From Rhizobium sp. C1 (GTDB lineage Bacteria > Pseudomonadota > Alphaproteobacteria > Rhizobiales > Rhizobiaceae): a DNA stretch of 64,000 nt. Within the stretch, counting starts at the first letter, position 1. Each line of letters begins with the position of its first letter. The DNA lies in assembly GCF_021026335.1 (NCBI RefSeq), contig NZ_JAJNCY010000004.1, positions 1 through 64,000 on the forward strand, read 5' to 3'. Below the pieces are notes generated by a model that saw nothing but the letters and a program-made list of their open reading frames with translations, was not told the DNA's origin and made no database searches. Of the stretch, positions 8,892 to 16,830 are shown piece by piece. A program made the translations under genes and the position numbers.

Positions 8892-10918
8892 TCGTCGTCC
8901 CCAAAAAGAAAGGACAGCTGCGACTTTGACCGCAACTGTTCTTGGCGCGTAAGATCCGAAGTCGTACGCATTCCATTAGCAGCATCCATCCATCGTCGGA
9001 CGTCTTTGGACTTTGCGTAGAACGGCTCTTTAGTATGGGGGGTGGGAAGCTGAAAGTAGGGGGTCAGGATGGGGGTCAGATACCACTTGCGGCTTTGACC
9101 GCGGCTATCACTCTTAGGAGTATGTTTGTAAGATTCGAGTACCCCGTAAGCCACACAGAGGTCCAGAAAGCGAGCGACGTCGGGCGTCTTCTCCAGCTCC
9201 GCCTCGCCGAGAGAAAAGCCGTTAGCGCCGGGATAGGACATCTTCCTGTCCTCGCGTAGGGCGCTGCGAAGTGAGCTTCCAAGAACGTTGACGAACCTGT
9301 GCCGATCGTCACCGCCGTGGGGGTCAGCTTTGATCTTTCTAAACCAATAGGCGCTTGCCTCCTGTATTCCCATATCTTGGACAAGCGGATCGATCCCGTC
9401 GGATAGCTTCTCAATGTCGGCCTCATCAGTGCGCAACAACTCCGACCATATGAACTGGCAGAGGGTGAGGAAGACCAAAATGTTACGACCTGAAAGGGAG
9501 ACGACATCGTCTGCACCAGCCCAGATCATGCGTTGCTTTTTCGACGCTGAAATTTGCAGCAGTGCTTGTTGGACTCTTTCTTTCCACCACCATTGCCGGG
9601 ACGCGGCCTCCCAAGGTCTACCGTCGAGTTCTCCTAACTCAACATCACGTCGAGAAAGTTGCTGAAGTAGCCACGCTTCTCCCAGTTTGGCCGACAGAGG
9701 GTCAACCCGAGCGAGATCGGTCAGAAAGGAAGCTGCTCCAGTGGGCTCAGTAATTCCTCGGAAGGTCAGGCTGTCATCGCCCTTTATGTAGTGTCTCGCC
9801 TTCCATCGAGGTGGCACCTTAGGACCAAAGACACGTTTCAAAACCTCTGACTTGGAAGCGCCTTGCAGTAACTCCGACTCATCAAGTCGACGACGGAAGA
9901 CGTCGCTACAGAACTTGGGAAACAGGCTGCGCCGCGCCTCCTTCCCGCGCAACAGGTCGCCGATATCTACAATCTTGAAATTGCGAAGCTCCTCTGCTGC
10001 AGCGTTTGTCCCAAACATTTTGAAGTCTGGATAAAAAGAGTATGGACGCGCTCCAACTCGGTAGGAAACACGGTTGTCCCGGGTCCCGAGCATTTTCATT
10101 ACAACACTTCGAAAGCTCGCCAACGAAGACAATTGATGTTTCGACTCAAGCCCAATTAGGTCTTCGAACTGGTCGATCCTCACGAAGACAGGAACATCAG
10201 CACCTAAAATCTTGAACTGCTTCAGGGTCTCGGCGCACACACCAATAGGCTCTCCAGCGCTAGATTTCGTGCGCGATATCTCGTCGGAGAGCTCGCTGTT
10301 GAAGTTAAGGAAGCTTCGGTACTCCGCGATGCGGTGGTCGATGACTTTCCGTAAGGCGGGGTAAGTTCGGACGCCCTCCATTGCTCCAAACCAGCAAGGC
10401 TTTGCTGCAAGAGCCCGTGCGAAGTCATCAAGCCTCGAAGGAACAAGGCTGAGGGCGAGGTCACTGATGAGAGAGGACACTTGTGAGGCCCAAATGGTCT
10501 CTAGTCCAGAGAGAAGATCATCCACAATCCAGTAGTTAAGAAAGTCGCCGAATAATAGCGAAACTACTACATCGTCTTCGGCTCCATAGTGTTGTCCTAC
10601 GAGTGGTCTTTGACCGAAGTCCATCGCGCTACTTTTCTGGAGGTTGATTCCAGCAGCGACATATCTTGAGCAATGCGGAGGTAGTGGCCACTGTCGGCTT
10701 GATCTAGCATAAGCTATCTGAACCTCTGGCTTCAGTAAATTTAGAAGCGCAGTCTTGCCCGCACCTTGTAGGCCAGTAAGCATTACATTGCCAGGCTGGA
10801 AGAGCGCATGAGTCTCTGACTCTTCAACCAACACTGGGGAGAAGATGCTGACGAAGCGATCAGCCGAGATGTTCTCGGTAACATAAAGCTCCACAAATGG
10901 ATTGCGTTGACGTGCCAT
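8888..10918 (-). CDS. ORC/CDC6-like P-loop ATPase of a candidate defence operon
   Basis: The 676-residue protein has a Walker A motif MLTGLQGAGKTALLNLL near residues 45-60 and a probable Walker B strand VFVRIDQFEDLIGL near residue 255. The C-terminal part (FLDLCVAYGVLES ... KWYLTPIL) looks like a winged helix, the arrangement found in ORC/CDC6-type and STAND-like ATPases of conflict systems. I chose the ATG at 10918, which shares a base with the upstream stop (TGATG); a start 14 codons earlier would overlap more. It probably couples recognition of invading DNA or of a signal to the neighbouring proteins by ATP-driven assembly. The partner in the operon is the PRTase-like protein. Confidence 0.72.
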   Translation of the reverse strand: MARQRNPFVELYVTENISADRFVSIFSPVLVEESETHALFQPGNVMLTGLQGAGKTALLNLLKPEVQIAYARSSRQWPLPPHCSRYVAAGINLQKSSAMDFGQRPLVGQHYGAEDDVVVSLLFGDFLNYWIVDDLLSGLETIWASQVSSLISDLALSLVPSRLDDFARALAAKPCWFGAMEGVRTYPALRKVIDHRIAEYRSFLNFNSELSDEISRTKSSAGEPIGVCAETLKQFKILGADVPVFVRIDQFEDLIGLESKHQLSSLASFRSVVMKMLGTRDNRVSYRVGARPYSFYPDFKMFGTNAAAEELRNFKIVDIGDLLRGKEARRSLFPKFCSDVFRRRLDESELLQGASKSEVLKRVFGPKVPPRWKARHYIKGDDSLTFRGITEPTGAASFLTDLARVDPLSAKLGEAWLLQQLSRRDVELGELDGRPWEAASRQWWWKERVQQALLQISASKKQRMIWAGADDVVSLSGRNILVFLTLCQFIWSELLRTDEADIEKLSDGIDPLVQDMGIQEASAYWFRKIKADPHGGDDRHRFVNVLGSSLRSALREDRKMSYPGANGFSLGEAELEKTPDVARFLDLCVAYGVLESYKHTPKSDSRGQSRKWYLTPILTPYFQLPTPHTKEPFYAKSKDVRRWMDAANGMRTTSDLTRQEQLRSKSQLSFLFGDDE

Positions 10919-11928
10919 CAAATTGGTTCCCGCGAATTGCGATAGAATAAGGGTGACCAACCCAGGTCCGATTGCCTATGCAGCGCTGGTACGGAGTTAT
11001 CTGGACAGTTGTCGTATTTTACAAATATTGCTCCAGTGTCGCGATAACCGAACGCGGACGTCTGCTGAAGCCAAGAGCCAGGCGTGCCCTTCACTTTACC
11101 ATGAATTGCCTTCAGTGTCTGCCGGATCGCATCATACTCGGGACGTTCGTCGGCCACATATTCGGGCGAGATAAAGTGCTCCTGCGGTATTTCCAGAACA
11201 GGACTGTAGGTTAGGCATGGATAAATTCTTTGAAGATCAATCGCCATAGCCTTCCCTTTGGGGCAAATGATCAGTGGACAAAATAGAACTTTTAATTCTG
11301 GAATGTAATTATTAATTTCGCAGCACAAACGGATTGCATTTTCAACCTGAGATCCGCTTCCGACAAAATCTTCAAGTAATACTATTCTGTCCTTATTGCC
11401 TTTATCCATGACAGAGAAAATAAAATCAGAAATTGACCAATTTTCTAGGTGCTGTTCCCATGTGTATCTGACATTTCCGCCGTGAACGTTATTCCATCTC
11501 AGGAAATTTCCCAGTCCAAAGCTGTCGGTTAGCTCTGTAAAGGCAATTTGGTTGTAGCTCTGCTCCAGCCGAGATCGAGCCCCTGGATCAAAAATCGAGA
11601 TGTCGGACGTACTTAATAGCCAGTGAGCGGTGTTTTTACTATACGCAGTAAGAGAGGCGGCCTTCATCTCGTCACGGCCGACAAAGATGAGATAGCGAAG
11701 CATTAAGAAGAGATTCTGTTGATCTGCTTCAGACGAAGCGGACGCAAGCCATCGCGCAAGTCGTAAGCCAAATTGGCCATGTTCACCAACATCGGTGACT
11801 TCATAGTCAGAAAAAAGCGCGACTTCTAAGAAGTCGACATTGGCCGTGAGATCGGCAAAGCCGCGCTCCCCCATGTTGTCTGATTGGCACCACGACGAAA
11901 GCAGCTGCCTCAATTCGGTTCGTGTCAT
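10918..11928 (-). CDS. Phosphoribosyltransferase-like protein (PRTase-CE type)
   Basis: This 336-residue protein has a helical N-terminal half and a C-terminal phosphoribosyltransferase-like fold. The strand-loop RIVLLEDFVGSGSQ near residue 186 corresponds to the PRPP-binding loop of type I PRTases (two acidic residues followed by a Gly/Ser loop), here with E-D-F-V-G-S-G-S. FCPLIICPKGKAM is the next core strand. PRTase-like domains of this kind have been predicted in bacterial conflict systems, where they may modify or make nucleotides. The ATG at 11928 overlaps the methyltransferase stop (ATGA), with a G-rich site upstream. Substrate and activity are unknown. Confidence 0.68.
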   Translation of the reverse strand: MTRTELRQLLSSWCQSDNMGERGFADLTANVDFLEVALFSDYEVTDVGEHGQFGLRLARWLASASSEADQQNLFLMLRYLIFVGRDEMKAASLTAYSKNTAHWLLSTSDISIFDPGARSRLEQSYNQIAFTELTDSFGLGNFLRWNNVHGGNVRYTWEQHLENWSISDFIFSVMDKGNKDRIVLLEDFVGSGSQVENAIRLCCEINNYIPELKVLFCPLIICPKGKAMAIDLQRIYPCLTYSPVLEIPQEHFISPEYVADERPEYDAIRQTLKAIHGKVKGTPGSWLQQTSAFGYRDTGAIFVKYDNCPDNSVPALHRQSDLGWSPLFYRNSREPI

Positions 11929-13112
11929 GCCAGCCCCCATTGATCTCTTATCGCGCTGGCGATTGCTCTACCGAACATCGGCGGCACGGCGTTCCCGATC
12001 ATTCGAAATACTGCTGTTTCGCTGCCTACGAAGCTAAACTTATCTGGGAAGGTCTGAATTCTCGCGGCCTCCCGGGCGGAAAAGCCTCTGTGTTTGTCGG
12101 GATGAAGAAAGTAGCGAGGCTGTCCGAAACGTGTATCAACAGTGGGAGAAGGGTTCTCCCAAGACAGGCGGCGATATTTGCCGTTGAAGGTGTTTCGAAG
12201 ATCGATGAACTCACCTAAATGCTTCAAGTAACCCTTCTCTTCCAGATTGTGAATTAGATTGGGCGCACCGGGCCCCGCAGCGGCCGTTAGCTCGGTAAGA
12301 GGCACAGGGTCAGCGTCGCCGTTCTTGCGTCTGCGTTGCTGTCGACGGAGTCGGACTATCAGGTTGAGAAAGGTCGCCTCCTCGGGTGACACCTCGCCAA
12401 AGACTTCTGGAATGTCCCAAGTATGAACGGCAGCGTCGCCTTTCCGCACATTTGAAAGCTTTTGCCCGGATTTGATGCGAGTAGCAATTCGATAGCCATC
12501 AGAGTCTTCTCGTAGAAAACTCTCCCGATGGTCTGGAACCTCATCAACGCCATGAAGAGCGTCTCGCAAGTTTCTAGGTGCACAACTTTGGAGCTCAAAT
12601 CTGAAGGGCTCATCTAAAGAAGCGACTATCACGATCCTAATGCGCTTCTGGGGGATGCCGTATTCTGAGGCGCTCAAGAGTTTCCATGACACGTGGTACC
12701 CCGACCCAGCCAGAGTCTGGGTCACGTTCTCGAAGTGCTGCGAGTTGTGTTTGCTAAGCAGCCCGCGAACGTTCTCAATGACTACTATGCGTGGTTTTGC
12801 GCGGCTGGCTAGCTGAGCAACATTTATTAAGTGATTGTTTCTTTTGTCTGAAGGGTTGTTATTACCTGCAGTCGAGAAGCCCTGGCAGGGGGGGCCAGCG
12901 ATCAGAATATCGTTGCAGCGAATTAGTTCGATGGTCTCACTGGGGGGAACCGACAGATCAACACAATGAGCTTCTCCGCCGAAATTTTGCTTATGAGTAG
13001 CGACGGCATACTTATCGTGATCGAACGCGGCCGCGCACCTGAAGCCGGCATCTCGGAAACCGAGGTCAAGCCCACCACACCCGCTATAAAGACTTACAAA
13101 ACTCGCGGGCAT
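11925..13112 (-). CDS. DNA (cytosine-5) methyltransferase, Dcm/M.HpaII type
   Basis: The 395-residue protein has the ordered motifs of C5 methyltransferases. Motif I is SLYSGCGGLDLGFRDAGF for AdoMet binding, motif IV is AGPPCQGFSTAGN with the catalytic Cys, motif VI is VIENVRGLL, motif VIII is IPQKRIRIVIVA, and motifs IX-X are ARIQTFPDKF and MIGNAVPPMFGRA. A target recognition region of usual size lies between VIII and IX. No restriction endonuclease of known type is adjacent. The three genes behind it overlap in sequence, so it probably marks self DNA for that system. It lies first in the operon, preceded by about 315 bases without a gene. Confidence 0.95.
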   Translation of the reverse strand: MPASFVSLYSGCGGLDLGFRDAGFRCAAAFDHDKYAVATHKQNFGGEAHCVDLSVPPSETIELIRCNDILIAGPPCQGFSTAGNNNPSDKRNNHLINVAQLASRAKPRIVVIENVRGLLSKHNSQHFENVTQTLAGSGYHVSWKLLSASEYGIPQKRIRIVIVASLDEPFRFELQSCAPRNLRDALHGVDEVPDHRESFLREDSDGYRIATRIKSGQKLSNVRKGDAAVHTWDIPEVFGEVSPEEATFLNLIVRLRRQQRRRKNGDADPVPLTELTAAAGPGAPNLIHNLEEKGYLKHLGEFIDLRNTFNGKYRRLSWENPSPTVDTRFGQPRYFLHPDKHRGFSAREAARIQTFPDKFSFVGSETAVFRMIGNAVPPMFGRAIASAIRDQWGLA

Positions 13113-13428
13113 TCAATAGACTCTCACACCATATAGTTTCAACAAGAAACTTTTAGCAGCTACCTCAATTCAGATCAAATGCCTCCCTCATCCACTATCC
13201 CGTCGCCACCTCATCAGTGTATCGGTTTAACGGGCCAACCGAGTGTCACTTCGCTTTTTCCGGGTATTGGGGGCTCAAGTCCATATTTGCGGTTCCGAAA
13301 GGCGCACAGCAAGACTTCCGAGTCTCTATCCAATCTAGCGTACTATTTTACAATAGAACATAAGTTGTTGATTCGCGATGAGAAATGACCTGGGGCCATC
13401 GCCAAGCTTACGTCAGTCTGAGCAATGA
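13113..13428. other. Intergenic region upstream of the methyltransferase operon
   Basis: About 315 bases separate the methyltransferase start from the hsdR remnant. I see AT-rich stretches near 13135-13160 and 13335-13375 that may hold the operon promoter, but no open frame of note and no clear operator. Confidence 0.4.
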
Positions 13429-14046
13429 CTAGCAGTGGGCTGGCCAAAAGGTAAATCCTGCCGATTTGGCGATGGCTTCGATGGCAGCGTTGATGGCATT
13501 GAACTGATAGTAGCGTGGGGCGTTTCCGTTACCGTCATCATAATAAACCTGGAGCACGTGAGCTTCCGCAGGCTCGTCTCACCATCGCCCGTAAAGCCGC
13601 CAAAGCTCGTCCGGAGACGGAAACTGGTCGAGACTCGGGCTCTCTTCCTTCACGTCTCGCAGTACTGTGCGATCATGAAATACGAATCCGTCTCCGTTCG
13701 AGCAGAATACGAAGGGAATGGCGAGCGCGTCGGCATAGTCGAATCCCTGTTGCAGGCCGTCGCCTACCGGATGGGAGTTGTCCTTTGCCTCAATCAGCGC
13801 GATGGGGATATTGGGCTTGTAGCAGAGAACGACGTCCGCCTTCTTGGCAGTGCCGCGGGCCACCAACTTGCCGCGCACAGTGATGCGCCCCTTGGTGAAG
13901 AAAACCTCCTCACGGACCTGCAGCATCATATCCCAGCCGGCCTCTTTCACGGCCGGCAAGATGAATTTCGTGCAGATATCACGTTCCGTCAAAGACGCGC
14001 TTGTCCACCCCGATGATGCCCGCCCAAATTGTTTTTCATTGTTCAC
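13429..14046 (-). pseudogene. Type I restriction subunit HsdR, N-terminal remnant
   Basis: Read from a GTG at 14046, the frame gives SLTERDICTKFILPAVKEAG, then FFTKGRITVRGKL, KADVVLCYKPNIPIALIEAK and GFDYADALAIPFVFCSNGDG. This is the HSDR_N nuclease domain of type I R subunits, with the D-ExK catalytic pattern. An in-frame TGA at 13579 follows LWRLYGRW. Beyond it the same frame continues as HsdR (YYDDGNGNAPRYYQFNAINA, then AIEAIAK), then leaves the family and ends at TAG 13429. The ATPase/translocase part, several hundred residues, is missing. So the gene has both a premature stop and a large 3' deletion. No hsdM or hsdS is present. Confidence 0.85.
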
Positions 14047-14185
14047 AATGAATAGTGTTGGCCGCACTATTGCAACCCTGAGAACAACCTGTGGGAGCCG
14101 AAAACAAACGATAGGGTTGGTCGCCCTGCTGCGATAGATCTGCTCACGATCGAAACTCAAATCGCACTCGCCAACAGGATCCTTT

Positions 14186-14677
14186 ATGAGCGCTCGTCTG
14201 TCGACGGCTATCAGAATTGCCAAGGCCGCCAAGGCGATTTTGAGAAAGACCCGAAGCTTCCCGGATGAGCAAATGCAAGACGCTGATGATGTCGGCCGCT
14301 TTGAACTTGACGGCGTTGAACCAATGCTTCTGGCTCTATCGATGGAGTTGGCCCTCAAGGCGTGGTTTGTTTTCGACTTCGATGACCCGAAAACTCCAAG
14401 GACGCACGACCTCGTAAAGTTGTTCGACAGGCTCTCGGTTGAGAGCCAAATGAAGCTGGACGCAGAGTTCAAGAGATCGATCGCGCTACGTCATCCCAGC
14501 ATATCCTATGTGGATTACGGCATTCGCGATCTGCTTTATCAACACAAAGATGCGTTTGTTGATTGGCGTTACCTCCACGAACCAAAGTCTACTCGCTTCG
14601 AACAATCTGCCTTCGAAGCAACGCTCGAAATGGTCCTAGAAGAGTTCGAGAAGAGATATTGCAGCGAGCGCGTTTAA
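14186..14677 (+). CDS. HEPN-like hypothetical protein
   Basis: The 163-residue all-helical protein has LLALSMELALKAWFVFDFDD, then RTHDLVKLFDRL and DAFVDWRYLHE. The pattern of a first long helix, a THDLxxLF segment and a final FxxWRYxxE helix is seen in HEPN-superfamily proteins linked to defence and toxin-antitoxin loci. The canonical RX4-6H RNase motif is not evident, so RNase activity is doubtful. It stands alone, next to the hsdR remnant, and starts at an ATG preceded by AGGATCC. Confidence 0.5.
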   Translation: MSARLSTAIRIAKAAKAILRKTRSFPDEQMQDADDVGRFELDGVEPMLLALSMELALKAWFVFDFDDPKTPRTHDLVKLFDRLSVESQMKLDAEFKRSIALRHPSISYVDYGIRDLLYQHKDAFVDWRYLHEPKSTRFEQSAFEATLEMVLEEFEKRYCSERV

Positions 14678-14972
14678 CCAATGTGGGGGCGGCGGCTAGC
14701 TCAAGGAGTAAGATCCGAATAAAACACTTCCGGTAGTTTGGTGTCGGCCCCACCCACACGGAGGTCGCCTGTCGGTGGCAGGTCACAGCTGCGCGATTCA
14801 CCTGCAAACGACGTGATATCGAGTAACGGGGAGAGCACGACAGTTTTTGATTGGACGGCGTTTGCGATTGGCGTGGCGGCACCGTTACATTCACGGTCGG
14901 GGTTCCGAATGTAAGATTTGAAAAGCGGACGGCTAAGAATACTCGACCGACATCAGATTGAAGGTAAAGAGA

Positions 14973-14997
14973 AAGCCCCGATTTTCAGCCGGGGCTT
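14973..14997 (-). terminator. Rho-independent terminator
   Basis: AAGCCCCG and CGGGGCTT pair across a nine-base loop, and on the minus strand the stem is followed by a T-rich run (TTCTCTTT). It sits 40 bases beyond the stop of the 107-residue protein and fits as its terminator. Confidence 0.75.
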
Positions 14998-15039
14998 GCA
15001 AATACAGGAAGCGACTATTTGCTTTTTGGAAAACTGCCG

Positions 15040-15363
15040 TCACTTTGGCGGATGGCCCATGTAGAATTTAGGTCGGAACGGGTATAACCCCGTGGCGTAC
15101 TTCCTCGCAAGCTCATGAAAGACGTCCTCGGCTTCTTTCAAATTGAAGCCCTGTTTCTCTAGGACGTCGGTCATCTTATCCCGAAGCTGATCAAGTTTCC
15201 GTCCGCCATCCTGTTGCCTCTGAGCTTTGACAATAGCTTGCCAGAGCAGAACGCGGGCGAAGTCATCACGCCCAGGTTTCTTGTTCGCCTTGGCATCCGC
15301 CCTCACCGTAGCCTGCCGCTCCCTCTGTTCCTCGAGTCTCTGTCTTTTGGATTTACGTGCCAT
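15040..15363 (-). CDS. Small conserved-looking hypothetical protein
   Basis: I do not recognise this 107-residue protein. It begins with a highly basic, Arg/Gln-rich stretch (MARKSKRQRLEEQRERQ), then a helical region with ARVLLWQAIVKAQRQQ and MTDVLEKQGFNLKEAEDVF. The ATG at 15363 follows GGAG at six bases; upstream in-frame starts lack such a site. The gene has its own terminator. A basic, helical protein of this size could bind nucleic acid, but nothing proves it. Confidence 0.6.
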   Translation of the reverse strand: MARKSKRQRLEEQRERQATVRADAKANKKPGRDDFARVLLWQAIVKAQRQQDGGRKLDQLRDKMTDVLEKQGFNLKEAEDVFHELARKYATGLYPFRPKFYMGHPPK

Positions 15364-16071
15364 TCTCATCTCCTTTGCCTTGGCTCGATACCCAATACTC
15401 ATTCCGCGGGCGGCAAGAGACAAACGCCATTTTTCGAGGAATCGCGATCTCAGACTTCCGCAACGCGCCTGCGAATCCAGGAATCGCGACAACGCCTTCC
15501 TGAATCGCATTTTGATAAATTGAGATGATGCGTTCCGACTTGGAATGACGTCTCAGTGACCTGAGACGAAGCTTTCCGAAGGCCTCAGGATGCGGACCGA
15601 GATCCAGATGAAGCGGCCCCAGTCACTCAAGGTTCGCGAGTTCGGTCACATGTGCAAGCTTTGCGCTTCCGTGTCGCCAAGGGTGAAATGATGATCCCCG
15701 AAGTAGCCCAAGCCCCTTCGACCGAGGAAATCACCATCCAAGGTTATAGAGATACGTGGCCCCGCGTCTGCCATCCGGCAGATCAGCTGCCGACCCTCGC
15801 CGACAGGATGGTCGATGTGGCAGCAATCTTGCGCCGATAGCCGAGCTCTCGTTTCCCAGCTCCCCTAGCGCACGCCGTTTGTACCTGAATCGCAAATCCA
15901 GAGTTTGGAAATGCGGCGCCATGGTTGTGAATCGGGCACCGCTTGTTCAGAATCGCGGAAGCGTAACTTGAGTTCAATTGACTTGAAGCATCTCAATTTA
16001 CGATGAGTTACCGAGGACGGCATCCAAGTTAAACTTCACCCCCTAAAATCACTTGCGCCCTTGCACAGGCG
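15364..16071. other. Intergenic region without a secure gene
   Basis: About 700 bases with no convincing gene. A 62-codon frame opening with GTG at 15652 lacks a ribosome binding site and any known domain. The region separates the small basic protein from the 3' end of the M41 peptidase gene. Confidence 0.45.
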
Positions 16072-16830
16072 TCAGGATGGTCCTTCCTCGCCAGCGCCTG
16101 CACAAGCCGCCAAGGCTGTCCGGATCGCCTCGCCCTCGAGAGCCTGCGCCCTGATAAGCCGATGCCCCAGATCTGAAATCAGCTCGCGATACGGTTCAAG
16201 AAGCTCTAAAGCGTGCCGCTCGGCATTTTCCAGCCGTTTCTGGACCCGCTCGGCCAGCGTGCTGTTGTACAGCAAAGTCTCGCCTGGATTGGTCGGCATC
16301 CGAAAGACGAGTGGCACATCACCTCCGAGGCCCAGGGCAGTTTCAAGCTCAAGCGCGAGCAGCGTTGCTTGCCCCAGATCGCTATGCGAGCCGCCCCCCG
16401 AACCCACCAGCGTCTCCCCGAAGACGACAGTTTCTGCAGCACGGCCGCCGAGAACGCAGGTAAGATTGCCGCCAATGCCCTCGGCAAACTGCAGTCTGTC
16501 TCGGTTAAGCAGAGTCTTCGTCGTGCCGCCAGAGGCGTGAAGACGGACGGAGACGACTTCACCAAGCCCGGTCATCTCTAGGGCGAGCGCATGCCCAATT
16601 TCGTGGACGGCGATGCGATAGCGGACTTCATCCGAGAATGCTCCGTCGTCTCGCCTGAGGGTCTCTTCCAGGACATCCCAGGTCAAGGGCAGCGACTTTC
16701 GCCGACACCGTGCGCGCTCCTCGCGCACGAGCCGCTCGATATCTGCTCCGGTCTTACCCGCAGCAAGCAGCGCCAGCGGTCGCAGACTTTCCGAAGCGCT
16801 TGCCATATTCATTCTCATAGGATCGCTCAT
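16072..16830 (-). CDS. M41-family zinc peptidase, the FtsH-like protease half
   Basis: The 252-residue protein begins with what looks like the end of an AAA+ lid (LRPLALLAAGKTGADIERLV), as found in FtsH between the ATPase core and the peptidase. The peptidase domain follows, with the zinc motif AVHEIGHALALE. GGRAAETVVFGE and SGGGSHSDLGQATLLA match the third zinc ligand region of M41. In ordinary FtsH these parts are fused to the ATPase in one chain. Here the gene has its own GGAGG site seven bases before the ATG and overlaps the ATPase gene by four bases (ATGA). The two products probably assemble into one ATP-dependent protease. No membrane segment is visible. Confidence 0.85.
   Translation of the reverse strand: MSDPMRMNMASASESLRPLALLAAGKTGADIERLVREERARCRRKSLPLTWDVLEETLRRDDGAFSDEVRYRIAVHEIGHALALEMTGLGEVVSVRLHASGGTTKTLLNRDRLQFAEGIGGNLTCVLGGRAAETVVFGETLVGSGGGSHSDLGQATLLALELETALGLGGDVPLVFRMPTNPGETLLYNSTLAERVQKRLENAERHALELLEPYRELISDLGHRLIRAQALEGEAIRTALAACAGAGEEGPS

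Noticed and set aside
15652-15840. 62-codon frame starting with GTG
   Set aside because: No ribosome binding site, no known domain, and nothing in the neighbourhood to support it.
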